DNA of 64,000 nt from Paracentrotus lividus (lineage: Eukaryota > Echinodermata > Echinoidea > Camarodonta > Echinidae). How positions within the stretch are numbered: position 1 is the stretch's first letter; every line of letters begins with the position of its first letter. Both the position numbers and the translations under genes were made by a program. Location of the stretch: NCBI GenBank assembly GCA_940671915.1, contig CALNVZ010001831.1:27076-91075 (forward strand), read 5' to 3'. Shown piece by piece: positions 21,001 to 33,252 of this stretch. Under the pieces are notes generated by a model. The model saw nothing but the letters and a program-made list of their open reading frames with translations, was not told the DNA's origin and made no database searches.

Positions 21001-21931
21001 GTTAGAATACCAGACTTGGTTGTCTTTATTTGTAACTGATGTTTCTCTTAGCAGACATTTACTTATCCTGTGAATATTTGTACATAGGAGGCCTACCAGC
21101 ATGTATGTTAAAAGCCGAGCAACTTCAATACAAGATTTGTTTGACAGCATTCTACAAGCCATCCAACTTTTACTGATATATATTGATGACTGATGACAAA
21201 GTTCCTGTTTTAATGAACAACTTTGAATTCTAATATTGTGAGATATAATGTATTGTATTGCCTATGTCCTTATTTTTGGTACATGTACCATGCCAAAACA
21301 CATTTGAATTATATTGTACTAAGGTTCTAAACATATGCAATGATTAGCAAAGAGCCAACTGACTGATGAACATATTAGGTGCTATGACAAGACAAATTGT
21401 AATATTCTTCTTTTTGAAATTGGTCCTAAAGATTGACACAAACAAATAGATTTGTTTTATAATCGCCATGAAACATAATTGAGAGATTACTTCTGATTGA
21501 ACCAGGTGAAAGATCAAGACATCTTGATAAAAATTATAATTAAAAATAATATTCTTTGTATTTTATTTAATTCAGATTTATTGCATAAGTTTTTATGCTA
21601 GTAAAATTTTGTTACCAACAACATCATACTTATCTTTCACTCCTGTAGTAGTTGCTTGCTTTTTCTTTGTAGATTTAGTTGCTGTAGATGCATAGATGCT
21701 GTAGTAATAAGCTGATGTAGATTCATGCATAGAACGATAAAAATGTAGATATTTTTTGTATTTTTCATCTGAAGGTAAGATGGTGACAAATTGAAGTTAA
21801 AAATCATTTTGTTTTCACTTAAATATATTTGACCTAAGATATGGTCACTTTGAAAGAAGACCTTGAAATTTTAAATTTAAAATTTAAGGTTTGCCCATTT
21901 TATTCATGTTCCATATATTACCGAGATAATA
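18076..21931. other. Intergenic DNA, no gene recognised
   Basis: About 65-70% AT with many TACATGTA words, a G12 run near 19491 and a poly-A/T-rich patch at 20050-20170. Short ORFs have no recognisable domain, good start context or splice structure. It probably includes the 3' UTR of the RNF31-like gene at its left edge. Confidence 0.5.
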
Positions 21932-22031
21932 NNNNNNNNNNNNNNNNNNNNNNNNNNNNNNNNNNNNNNNNNNNNNNNNNNNNNNNNNNNNNNNNNNNNN
22001 NNNNNNNNNNNNNNNNNNNNNNNNNNNNNNN
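21932..22031. other. 100-N assembly gap
   Basis: Run of exactly 100 N, a conventional placeholder for a gap of unknown size. Confidence 0.99.
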
Positions 22032-24050
22032 AATAGTGATTTACACCCCCAAACCACCCAATAAATTTTTTAAAATAAATTATCTGATGGTATAGATTGA
22101 AACTAAAATATAAAATAGATTGCCAGGCGCGTTTATGTTAATTAGTATCCCTAGTACAACTACATGTAGCTAGAATTTAAAAAAAAATCTTATGGTATAA
22201 ATTGAAAAGCTCTAAATTATAAACAGACTGCACAGAGTTTATATTAATTAGTTGCCCTTGTATGACTAGTCAGAATAAAGAATTTATGCAGTAATTAAAA
22301 AAACACAAATAGAAGATATATTCTTTTGTTCAAAAATTATTTGATTGAGAACATGTTATGTGTTCAGTTTAGCAGTGAGTAAAGCAAAGACAGAGCGAAC
22401 TGAGCAGCACTCTCCATTGACTGGTGTGTTATACATAGCTAGTCTTAAAGTATACCCTTTGAAAATAACTATTAACAAAATGGTGTATAATTAACCTACA
22501 GATTTACTTGTATTGGAAACTAAAATGTTTTGAGGGGAAAAGTTTTGATACTATGCCAACAGATAGTTACCATGGTGTGAATTCGTTTGGAGTAGTAAAA
22601 AATGGTGTGTTATCATTCAAAGGAGCCTGAATTATAAGACTACACTATTTCGTGATAATGGCATGTGGGTTAGGAATCAGGGCAGAATCGAGCAATTGAG
22701 GACTTGAGTGGTGCTATACAAGGCTGTCAGTTCGTACTGGCATTAAATAGAGGTGTAGATTGGATATATTCAAACAATAAAGGTTCACTAATGTCATGGT
22801 ATCTGACTTCGCGCGAGACGCTTCCGCGATGGAAAAGAAAATATCATTTCGTTGAAAAATTAATAAAGGGTGTATTTTCTGATTTTAGAAAGGCAAAATT
22901 CAAAAACTCCAAATGAAAAATTTACATAAAATTGATTGGTTTTTGATCTGAAAAAGAGCTTTTATTTCTGAAATTAAGTATGTACTTACACGGGAAAGGA
23001 CAAGGATTATTAAGGAAAACGTGATTATTTATAAACTATTATTTATAAGTATATTAAAATTGGGTGATAAAACGGAATTGGCCAGTTAAGGGATGTGAGA
23101 TCATCAGAGAATATAATTTGTTAAAACGGAAAAAGGCGACTCTACCTAGGGGGCATTCATGAAAGCGACTTGTCGACGATTTTATCGACAAAACTGTTAT
23201 AAGCATAGCTGAAATGCTCTGCATTCTGATTGGCTGAGAGCAATATATTTGTCGTGATAAAATGTCCGCACAAGTCCTTTTGATGGTGAAATGCCCCCCC
23301 CCCCCCGGGTCTTTTCCTTTTAGTTATGAATTGCAAATAAATTGTAGCTGGACAACAATTTTTAGGAAAAGGAAAGATAGATGATGCGAACAAATCAGAA
23401 GACAGGACAGAAAGAGGATTTGCCCCTCAGCCAAAGAATAAAGCGCCATCATGAATAAGGAAAGTGTCACGAACGAAACACAACAAAGTAGAACTACTAT
23501 CGTTGGCACATTTAATTAATACATTTGGACGTAACAATTGACGGGTGGAAAGGCGGAGAACTGTGCACTGGCTGAATAACAATGATAGGGTCGAAATTTA
23601 CATGTAATGTCATTTCTGGCTCATTTGCATTCATTTAGGTTTGTATCGTCTGGATAATATTAATTGGAAGTGTGAATTTAAAAGTGAGATAAAATGGTTT
23701 TGGGCGTAAGTTTCTGGTCGAATACGCGTTCAATATAAAAATGACTCTTTTCTCGGAGTCAATAAGTGATAATAGTCTTTCCTTTTACCAGATATAAAGA
23801 GTAATAAAAATTGACAATGGATGATAAAATTTGAGCAGGGTAGGAGACAGGAATTCATTCCCAGTCAATCGATCAATGAATGCTATACCTATAACTATGG
23901 ATTGCGTCGGGCGGCCATTATTGTCTGTATAATTCCACTGGGCTAGTATGCGGAGTTGCTGGGAAAAAAAGGGGCGGGTTTAGGGGCGCCCCACTGTTGC
24001 TAGCCCGTGCGCATTAGCTACGGGGCTTGCCAGCTAGCTAGAGACAATAT
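22032..24050. other. Intergenic DNA, no gene recognised
   Basis: AT-rich, with two diverged direct copies of about 120 bp at 22070-22260 (GGTATA.ATTGAAA and TTAATTAGT words) and a C14 run at 23287. The stretch at 23985-24050 (CCCCACTG...GCTAGCCCG...ACGGGGCTTGC...CAATATTAA) resembles 60195-60260, a dispersed repeat. Confidence 0.5.
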
Positions 24051-25211
24051 TAAACCAGCCCTCCAAAAAGATTTCGCAAGATGGACTTTGGGCCATGATA
24101 ACTTTCAGGTACGCTTTAGTTATTCCTGATTATTCTTACCATTGGAAAAGCCTTAATTTATTCACCCTTTTTCATTGACTATACCTATTTGTAATGATGT
24201 GTCATGCCTTCAATGCACAGAATATTCAGAATATGGTAATGTAAAAAGTCAAAGTTATTTGCAAATGCGATTTATCCAAAGTAGAAGTATCCGCACCACC
24301 GACTTTAAGGCCCTGATAACTTTTTTGGGTTATTTCTGAATTTTTTATTGATATTAATTATACCATTGCTCAAGTAAACTTATTCTCTTTTAATGACACC
24401 CTAATTTGTAACGAGGAGTTGGTTCTTGCCATGCGCTCAGAACACCCGAATGTAGGCAGGGAAGTTCAGAAGATTAAAATGTTTGCAAAATTGAATGCCT
24501 GATTGTCAGCTATTACAGTCTGTATGCGCAGCAAACAACAATCTGCATTTTTTTACGCAAATTTTTTTACTTATTTTACAAAAAATTTTGATTATATTCA
24601 TGAGTTATTTCGCCATTCAAACCTATGCATTTACGTTATTGCAAATTAGGGCATCAATAAACAAGGAAAATAATAAAGAACTTTTATATGCTATGAAAAT
24701 TGATGATTAAAACCCACATTAAAATGTATCAGAGGTTCAAAACAGAAATTTTAAACTGAAAATTATTCTTTCGCTTTGCCATGTATTCAGGTTGGTATTC
24801 AGTTTCATTGGGATGCAGCGCATGACAATCACCATGACATAATAATGGTATCATATCTAAGAGGCGGAAATGAAGATTAAACTTGACAATGGTATAGAAT
24901 TCAATCAGAAAAATTAGAAAAAATATCCCCAAAGTTATGCAGGACCTGACAGTCAAGTTGCGGTAACAAATATCAATAGTGATTCAATAAAAGCTTGCAT
25001 TTTACAACATTTTGAACTTTGTACTTTCTCCATATTTTGATATTCTGTGAGCATGAACATGACAAAATCATTACAAATAGGGGATATCAATAAAAAGCGG
25101 GAATAAATTATCTTTCCAATGGTATGAATATCAGAATAACTCAGCCCATACCTTGAAAAAGTTAATCATGGGCCCATAGTCCATTGCAAACTTTTTGGGG
25201 AGGGGTTTATA
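24051..25211. mobile_element. Fold-back element, about 1.16 kb
   Basis: The left arm starts TAAACCAGCCCTCCAAAAAG, and the right arm ends with the complement of TAAACCCCTCCCCAAAAAG. Mirrored inner blocks include TGGACT.TGGGCC.ATGAT, TACCATTGGAAA and CTATTTGTAATGATGTGTCATG. The arms are diverged (many mismatches), so the element is old. No transposase is present. An ORF of 71 codons at 24495 shows no homology. Confidence 0.6.
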
Positions 25212-25554
25212 TTGTAAATTTAATATACATTACAGATTTGGATAATGCATCCAAATAATTTGACACAAGGTAGTGAATTTATAGGCATTGCAACTCAAAA
25301 TTGAGCCTGAGAGGACATATTGATTCTTATGACTAATGAACTATATTGCATAAAAATTAAAGTCAAATTTTAAGTAAGTTCGGAACTCAAGGTCATGCGC
25401 TATAATGAACAACCATCCTTCTCACAAATGAATCCAATTTGACACAAAATTATTGACGAACATTAAATAAGTTTATGGTAATGAATAAGGCATACAATAC
25501 ATTGTATTGGTCATATTCAAACTAAGTGGGACATTTAGAGCGAAATATTTTAAA
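25212..25554. other. Intergenic DNA, no gene recognised
   Basis: AT-rich spacer between the fold-back and the MITE fragment. Nothing is recognisable. Confidence 0.5.
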
Positions 25555-25815
25555 TGTGGCGCTGTTTGCCTGTTGAAAGCATAATTAGGATTTCGTGAAA
25601 ATCAACACAAAGGCTTCTTTTAAAATGCGATTCAACTTTATTTAAGTTCAAAAGCATTATGTGCATCCAGTTTTCTTACGCTGAATAATTTATCAAACAG
25701 GAATTTGCACATCACTGGGGCTATGAGCTTTAAATGCCTTCTCTAATTCTTATATCTAGTCACTTTTTTTCAGATTTTTTTTGTCGCCTTAAAGCTAATT
25801 ATCATGGAACTTTGT
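25555..25815. mobile_element. Fragment of the 2150-2914 inverted-repeat element
   Basis: It aligns with 2195-2410. Shared words include GCGCTG/GCCGCTG, CACAAAGGCTTCTTT, CTTACGCTGAATAAT.TATCAAAC, ATTTGCAC, GGGGCT...CTTTAAATGCC and CTCTAATTCTTATATCT. The ends with GGGCAGTTCC are missing, so it is truncated. Confidence 0.7.
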
Positions 25816-28645
25816 AAGTAATAGCAATATTTCAATGTTTATGAGTGCAAGGTCGTTACTGATATTACATCGAGCGTGCAATTGAACCTTGATCTATTCA
25901 ACGACGCGTAAGCCGGAAGAATGAAAGTTAACTTTACTTATAGATAAGGACAAACAAGAAAAATCAGAATCACAGACCACTGCACAAATGCCGAAAGTCT
26001 AAACCGAATATGTAAATATTCCAATGCCTTTGCACGAAATAAAACAGTTGAAGTATTGGCTTTATACAAACACTCGATGTCTACCGATCAAGCTGTTATA
26101 GATCTAATTTAGCCTTAGGCTAGACCCTTCTAACGTAAGATCTAAGTTAGATTCTAAGCCAAGCAAGAGAATATCTCAAAGTTCAAACGCGTAATTTAAA
26201 ACGTAAAGCTTTTAACGTATCGATGTTAATCATCACTCACCCAGATATTGAAGGAATATGCGTTGTCCAACCTTAACTTAATCATGTTAATATATCCGGA
26301 TCACACAAACAATCACAATGACAGCATCCTCGTCAAAATAAGCAAAACAAGATTACCATATAAACATGAAAATTACAGCATTTACAACGGTAAAGCTTTA
26401 AAAATCCAAAACGATGACCTTCCAAATTAACACTTGTCCCCGATCTCTATATTAGCGACTCGCTGTTCCGTGTAGAATCTATAATTGTGTTGAATATAAC
26501 TTGGCTACACATGAACTAACTGCACTGCGTCCGCCTCTGCCTACGCGCATCCAAAAATTAGGTTTAGTAACGCCAGTGTATGCCACGCATATCGCCGCAC
26601 ATGTACTGTGCTATGTATATTTCAGTGTAGAGTAGAATCTACGTGTCATGGATCTATTGCAGAAGCTGGTTGAATAGATTCTTCGTATTGCACCGGGCAA
26701 CGTCATCTGTTCAATAGCTCATTAATTCGCTGAATGTCATGCATGACCCAACATTCATCCCAATCAAGCTGTCCAACAATACTTTTTGTGTGTTGTATAA
26801 TCTATGTAAACATGGCATAACACGAGGTAATTTTTGATCGTACTTATTAACCTTGAATTGTTGCCATTTAATGCACTGTCCGTGATCACTCACATTTTGG
26901 GATGTCGTGCACTCCACGGCCAGCTATAGAGGTGGACCAGTCTTTCCACAGGAGCGGAATGATTGATTAAGGACAATAGATGTCAGAGAGGTACACTATT
27001 GCGATGAAACTATATCGCAGACACTTATTTGGTCCCTCAAGACAATCTTACTTGAGACACAAATCCAAACCAGTAACCAAAATGCTCAGAAAAACCCATG
27101 CTTTTTTATTTTTTGTCGGTGTCCACTCACGCAACTCTTTTCAATCATGAATTTCATTAATAAAAAAGACAGCCAATTGTAAAATTAAAATACTAACTTG
27201 GGTAATGACACAAGCCACTTCCTACACAATACATAATATGGTGAGTCATCGTCCATTCATTAACCTCCACAAGTGAAAAAGATATCGCGCCCTTTCTATC
27301 AGTCCAAATGTTGTGTCACTACACGTTTTAATTACCAACCATATGCAAAGTACAAGATACGAGAAAAAAACAGTAACTGCTATCAAACAAAAGAGAACTA
27401 ACCCAGGAAAATTGACATCTTAATTACTATGCATAAATTCCACAGCCACGGATGTCTAAGGATTAGAAAAGATCCCCTTGACCACACTGCGTCATGCTGT
27501 CAAAGAAACTTCAAACAAACACTCAGAACTTTCCACACCAGTCTCATCAGATGGTTTTAAAAACAAAGCTTAAAAACGTGGTTAAGAATTCAATTGTCTT
27601 TACGACCAGTACCACCCCATCTCTCACGCTGAGCTCTTTTAGTATTTTCTAACGGCTCGATCAGGAAAGAAGTGTATCAAAAAAGATAGTTTGCCAACCT
27701 CCCTCCCCCCCCCCTTATTGGAAAATGCTGGATATTGCCACCTGTACAAGATAAGCGGTACTTACTCCGATGTGCTTATCCACAACTACATCTTCTGATT
27801 CGCTATCGCTATCCTCGTCAGCTTATTACTAACCTCTTCAGTGGCATGCCTAAAGAGGAGAGAGAAAACATCTCGAATGAATTATTCATTCTACGGTTTC
27901 TAAACCACCAATCACTGTGAATATGAGGGTTATCAAAATTATGAAAACCTAAGTTCGGTACATGTAAGAAACAAAAATACTTCACGATATTCATTCTGGA
28001 TTCTTTTTTTTTTTTTATATATTTAATATTCAAATGTTAGAGCCCTAGTCAAAATTAAACCTAAAACCTACTAGTATATTATTATATTATTATATCCAGT
28101 CTTATCGCAATACTACCGTAAAGTGGACAGGAAGTAGTTTTTTAAACATTGATACATACAAGGTGTTCAAAAGATGAAATTAATATGTACATGCATTTAA
28201 GAGACACTGGTGCACACATCAAACCAGTATTTTATCAGTCCATAGTATTCACTAAAATGGCAGATACATGTACAATGATAAAGTGTTTTTAACTAAACTT
28301 TGCTAAATAAAGGTTTTGCTAAAAGAAAGAAGTATTTATTTGCTGCATGGTATTTAAAGCCACAAGGTACACAAACCAGTATTATAATAATGATTATTTC
28401 TTATTATTATTAGTCCGAAGTGTTTCACTAATTAAAAATTGGAGATAAATGCAGCGGCGCCTACAAACCCACTTGCCCGCATTGCCCGGAGGCAAGTGAA
28501 TAAACATTCAGGCGGGAAGCAAAGTTCAAAGTCACTTGCCCTATTGGGCGCAAGCACTATGCAACGATATGAGTGCATTGATATATTGCGATATCTCACC
28601 TCAAAAACAATATAAAAAATACAATCTTAATTTTATATTTAACGG
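25816..28645. other. Intergenic DNA, no gene recognised
   Basis: No ORF with recognisable domains. A short perfect hairpin CACTTGCC/GGCAAGTG is at 28470-28498, and related CACTTGCCC words recur at 28551. A C-run is near 27705. Confidence 0.5.
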
Positions 28646-28908
28646 ATACTAGAAATATAACATTTGCCTACCATTGCTATTTTGACCTCAGAATCGCCCA
28701 CTAATTTCGAAATTTTCACACAAATATTCTTTGCCTTATCTTATATGTTACCTATTTACCCCCACACCCCTTGAATGGCGCCCCTCCATGATAAAGGATG
28801 CTGGCCCGCAACGTAATCTGATTACTCTTAACTCTAACTCTCTCGCCCCAAAAAACTTCCGTTGATTTGCATACAGCGCAATTTAGAGGGGACGAGGGAG
28901 GGGGGAAT

Positions 28909-29008
28909 GTAGGCCAAATGTATATTTCTTAGTATCGTAAATGAATAAACTATAGATTGTAAAATTTGTTTATGATTTACATCAATAGAAACTATACATT
29001 TGACCTAC
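28909..29008 (-). repeat. Internal complementary region of second DIRS lineage
   Basis: A pair of facing GTAGG.CAAATGTATA and CATTTGACCTAC blocks around an AT-rich core containing GTAAATGAATAAAC and GTTTATGATTTAC. It is the counterpart of 13436-13528 in copy A. Confidence 0.65.
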
Positions 29009-29699
29009 TACCATTGCGTACGACCAGGCACCGACAAAATGGTAGCGGAGGGCAACCATAAACGATTTTGAAACTAATGGAGGATTGCCGCCGTCATTTG
29101 AGCAGGCTGCAGGTAGCGACGAAAACACCCTCCTAGCGGACGACGTCTGCCCAGGCTAAAAGGAGCGTGAAAGATTTGCAGGAACGCCTAAAAGGCCCAG
29201 CCTTGCAGATATCTTCTAACCCCCCTACCCCTGTAAATATTGGGCCAAAGAGGAACTGCATGCTTCCTGACATCTGATGAGGCTTGAGGACGTAGATTCC
29301 CTCTCAAGTGCAACGGGCCTTCACTCCAGCCCACAGCCTTGATTGCGGAGGACTATACCACAACGGGATAACGTATCTCTGAGAAACCAACCTTTATGGG
29401 AGTTTTTTCTTACGGATTTAGGGGGAACAGTAACATAAATAACTGTGAAGATTTCCGAAAGATTCTCAGTCTTCTTCGGATAGAACATTCTGAGGGGCCC
29501 TAGACGAAGGCACCAGAACTTGTCTTCTCTGATAGATGGAACCCCGTCAGAGGGCCGGAAAGAAGAAGGATCTCGCTAGAGGCCCGACGAGGCTGTTGTT
29601 CTTAGCAATGTAAGATGTGAGTAGGCAAGTCAGGACGAACCCCATATCTCTCCCAACGAAAATGACGCGAAGGTGATATTGATGAGAGCAAGTAGCGAA

Positions 29700-30430
29700 C
29701 TCCTCCTGCCCGGAGGCTAGTTGCTAGAGACAGCTTTGTCTTAATTGGACAATTTACAGGGCAAATCGAGTTCAAAGGCATCGAAACGGAGACTTGAGAA
29801 AAGCCCCAAGACTTTGGGAAGACTCCAGCTGCGAGTCAACGGGCTCTTAGAAATAGAGGGCGTTTTTAAGAAAAGGTCACCTAGAATCGCCGAGCAGCTG
29901 TGGAGAGTGCACGGGGGCGGTCGCCAGGAGACCGATTCCCCTATTAAGCAAAAACCAGTAAGAATGGCCGAAATAGCCCGAACGCATACCCTCGAATCGT
30001 CGAAGGAGAGTACCTACCACTTATACAAACAAGAGATAGAGTAAGTAAAGAAAATCGCAAATAAGAGGCAAAGGAGCCCTCTCTGGGGACCTGCACTCCA
30101 AAGAATTCGCCACCAGGAAGAAAAGCCTCAAGGGCGCGACAATTGTATACAATCCTAGTCCGAAGCAGCCCCCTACTTTCACACTACGCAGCTCCGCTTG
30201 CTAACGGTCTGAAAAAAGCCTTCATCCACTAGCCCGCACTTCGCCAGATAGAGCCGCATGCAGTTAGCATAAGGTGCGATGTGGTATTCGCAGTAGTGAA
30301 CCCCCGCACTAACGGTTGAAAACCCTCACAGTCTCAACAGGTACGATCCGGAAGGGCAGCGGCTCCGCCGGTGCTAACAGTAAACTATAGAGCAACAGAT
30401 CCTGAAACCAGGGCCCGACCCGCCAGTAGG
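29700..30430 (-). pseudogene. Possible DIRS recombinase remnant (minus)
   Basis: By position this lies between RNase H and the 3' end. One minus-strand frame near 29745-29860 reads SWSLPKVLGLFSSL, faintly like the TWD.S.VL..L segment of DIRS tyrosine recombinases. Stops occur throughout. No R-H-R-Y catalytic set was identified. Confidence 0.3.
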
Positions 30431-30439
30431 GCGAAGCAA

Positions 30440-31058
30440 TCAAGAGAACACTGTTGCCTGATCCTCCCTGATTCCTGAGAACCAGAGCGGATCACACTTG
30501 ACATGTGGGAAAGACGTACCGCCTTTCACCCATCCTTCCAATGAAGACGTAGAGAACGCGATCCAGAAAGAAAGCAGCAGATAGTCACCCCTGACTTCAT
30601 GGCAAGCAAAAACGAGGAAGTCTTTGTCAGGGATACGAAAGTCTGCTATCAGATTGTCCTTCCCCGCGGAAATGTGGGAGCAACGCGCGAGCAGCGACAA
30701 ACAGAACTGATAAAACGTCTCCAGCAACGTTTGATGTGAGCAAGCGGGCCTCGGGAGAGACCCAAGCATCCGGGAAAACCATCGAGCACTTGACAAATGG
30801 CCCCCCCCCCCAAACCTTGCGAAGAGACGCGGGCGTCGGTCACTGATAACGCGACGGGAAGAGGTCCGATTTGAATCTCTTCATCCTGAAGAAAAGCGAA
30901 GAGGTACCACGGGTTCGTCCACGAAGAGAGAGGAAACTTCTTGATCTTCCACCGTCAAAGGAATCCAGAACCACGAGGGGAGCTGAGGTTCGGCCTGGAA
31001 AAACTTCAGGAAGATTGCAGCTGCGAAAGCGTCCATAAAGAGACGACAATTTGCGCAA
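30440..31058 (-). pseudogene. DIRS RNase H/connection remnant (minus)
   Basis: Minus-strand frames read HISAGKDNLIADF (the end of RNase H, h-I-x-G-x-x-N-x-x-A-D), then EDQATV and VLLIASPYW.VGPWFQDLL, which match the connection segment l-I-A-P-x-W-P-x-x-P-W-F. Frames change between these blocks, so it is broken. A C10 run at 30799 lies in one of the frames. Confidence 0.6.
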
Positions 31059-31375
31059 GCACTGTCACCCAGACTGGGCTAAAAACCCCAGCCATCTCAA
31101 CCAAACCTTTTCGGCTCGAAACCTTCGCTGATGCTCAGGAGGGAACCTGGTTAGACTGACCAGAGCCTCTATCCTCTCGAGGCTCAAGCCGAGCCAGTGA
31201 TTCTTTGATATCCAACTGGGCACCCAAGTAAATCGGAGTTCGGGAGGAAACGAATATTCCGACTTGGACCAGTGATCATGAATTCCCCCAAACTCTCGTC
31301 GTTTTCACTTAACAGCGAAAAGATTGGGTGAAAGAGGACCTCCACTCCTGTGTATTGTTAGAGAATTTGAGGCAT

Positions 31376-33076
31376 TTATACATGAAATGTTTTCTTGTGT
31401 TCCAAAATATTGCGTTCATTGTAGGCAATAAGGTTACCAGAAGGAGTGATGATACATGGGCTACGTACGTTAATTGCAGATGCTATATGTTTGTATTCCA
31501 CAATGCTCCTGGCCTGAATGTCACCATCATGTGACACTTGATCAACTGCATGGATATCACGCTCTTTATCATAGTATGTGATATAGAGTGTGTCTGTCAG
31601 TTTGTCTCTGTGACACCGTGCAAAGCACCACTCGTCATGCTGTATGGTAGCCTTCTTCTCTCCTGATCTTGAGATGACAGCGAATTCATGATAACTTGTT
31701 AGTACTTTGACATCTGTCTTCACAACGATATCACCTGATGACAAGGCTTGTATCTCACCCCACACCTGCTTGCCCTGCATTGTAATAGTGTTCACTATCT
31801 TACCATCAGCAGGGTTGATGACGTAGATATTGGACTGGCCATCCTGAGCAGCAAGGATCATCCCATCCTCATCAACATCAATATAGACCCAATTGTAATC
31901 AGACTGATTCCTTGGGCATGTTGGGATTGTGATGTCTCTAACCACCTTCCATTGTCTGTCATAGATAGTGATGTGTCCATCGAGGCTGTCACCCTTGTAC
32001 ATTTTGTAGTCTCCTCTCCCCTTGCCACACACTATTAATTCACTGTCAATTTGGGCACATGATGTAATAAACATGTCTATCTCTATGACTTTTTTTGTGT
32101 GTCCATTTTTTATATTTGAAACATATACATGTACGTCATTGTTCTCATTATGTATAACACATAATTCATCATCACTGACCAAACCACTTACCACTGGAGA
32201 CTTAAGAGTTGATGGAAGAGGGAATGATTTGACAAGTTTCCATGTCCCATTAAAGCCATCGATTCTTGCGAACTGTTTCCCTCCTATTTCACCCTCAACA
32301 AACTTCACTCTCTCAACTTCGCTCTGTATTCGGGGAAGACATGCATCAATATCCTGATGGACATTCGCACTTACACTCTCATCACGCCATGTAATTACTT
32401 GAGGAGCTTCAGTCACTAATGTTTTGTCATTTTGTCTGATCCGTTCTATGTTTAAGTCCACATTAGTAATTGTGTCGATACTGTGCTGAGTTTTACTTGT
32501 CAGATCCCCCATCTTTTTCTCTACCGTCGTATCAATTTTCTTACTCTCGTTAAGATGTTTGGATTTGGTCTCCTTTATGGTTTGCTCTTCCTCTACTGCT
32601 TCTGCTATGCGTGATGTGATTCGTTTCTCCCTTTCTTCATTGAGAATTCGAATTTTCTCATCCACCTCGTTGTTGATTTGAAGAATGTCTTCCTGCTTTT
32701 TGGTTTCAACATGATTGATTTTGCCCTTGTATGCGATGTTAATTTCAGCATTAACATTCTCGAGATGGTTACTCATAAACGTAGAACATGATTGTATTTC
32801 AGCGCTCAGTCTCTTGAAGTGTTGCAAGAGTCGATCTAATTCCGATTGTTTGTCATCTAGCTTTGTTCTCATCTCCAAGATAACATCTTCAATGTCCTGA
32901 AGCTGACATGGTTTATGTCCGTGATGTATGGTTGCACATTTGTGACATATAGGGATCTTGTGTTCTTTACAGTACATTGAAATTGGCTCATCGTGCTTAT
33001 CACATGACCATGCCCTGTCATGTCCTTTTCTTGGTTTCAGGTTGATGCCGCTATCAGATGGAAATTTTGCCGCCAT
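31376..33076 (-). CDS. B-box/coiled-coil TRIM-like protein with propeller-like C-terminus
   Basis: An intact 566-codon single-exon ORF and the only long ORF in the window. Residues 25-54 form a B-box type zinc finger (C25, H28, C36, H39, C44, C47, H51, H54). About 65-220 is a charged heptad-like coiled coil, and 270-560 is beta-rich with repeated D-G-x-I-x-V-x(n)-D-G patterns (DEDGMILAAQDGQSNIYVI), suggesting an NHL/WD-like propeller. There is no RING, so direct E3 activity is not expected. TRIM proteins with B-box, coiled coil and propeller act as scaffolds or ligases, and single-exon expansions are common in invertebrate deuterostomes. The start is the first ATG (33074-33076), 180 bp from a DIRS end. 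A corrupted second copy lies at 38283-39377. Confidence 0.85.
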   Translation of the reverse strand: MAAKFPSDSGINLKPRKGHDRAWSCDKHDEPISMYCKEHKIPICHKCATIHHGHKPCQLQDIEDVILEMRTKLDDKQSELDRLLQHFKRLSAEIQSCSTFMSNHLENVNAEINIAYKGKINHVETKKQEDILQINNEVDEKIRILNEEREKRITSRIAEAVEEEQTIKETKSKHLNESKKIDTTVEKKMGDLTSKTQHSIDTITNVDLNIERIRQNDKTLVTEAPQVITWRDESVSANVHQDIDACLPRIQSEVERVKFVEGEIGGKQFARIDGFNGTWKLVKSFPLPSTLKSPVVSGLVSDDELCVIHNENNDVHVYVSNIKNGHTKKVIEIDMFITSCAQIDSELIVCGKGRGDYKMYKGDSLDGHITIYDRQWKVVRDITIPTCPRNQSDYNWVYIDVDEDGMILAAQDGQSNIYVINPADGKIVNTITMQGKQVWGEIQALSSGDIVVKTDVKVLTSYHEFAVISRSGEKKATIQHDEWCFARCHRDKLTDTLYITYYDKERDIHAVDQVSHDGDIQARSIVEYKHIASAINVRSPCIITPSGNLIAYNERNILEHKKTFHV

Positions 33077-33252
33077 ATTGAATTCTGATAGGAGATTTAC
33101 CTGTATTGTTGGTAATTAATGAAAAGGTATAACTTTGAGAGAATAAGATATACATGTACAGGTAAAGACAGAGAGAAAGAAAGTTATATGATGAGGATTC
33201 AAATCAAAATGTAAAATTAGGTTGTAATTTATTAGGATTTAATCACCTAGAC
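33077..33252. other. Upstream region of TRIM-like gene
   Basis: Short AT-rich spacer between the ATG of the minus-strand gene and DIRS copy B. It contains TACATGTACA. No TATA box could be chosen with confidence. Confidence 0.4.

Larger units (their letters stand above)
28646..31330 (-). mobile_element. Second DIRS-type lineage, 3' part, minus strand
   Basis: On the minus strand it ends with the same architecture as copy A: a GGTGCCTGGTCGTACG-type stretch, an internal complementary region (28909-29008, GTAGGCCAAATGTATAT to CATTTGACCTAC) and a terminal repeat (TTTGCCTACCATTGCTATTTT, 28660-28860) containing AGAATCGCCCA. Coding remnants of RNase H and connection lie at 30440-31058. The 5' half is missing. 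Sequence identity to copy A is low except in end motifs, so it is a separate family. Confidence 0.65.

Noticed and set aside
32022..32357. Plus-strand ORFs opposite the TRIM-like gene
   Set aside because: Antisense shadows of the 566-codon minus-strand frame, without domains.
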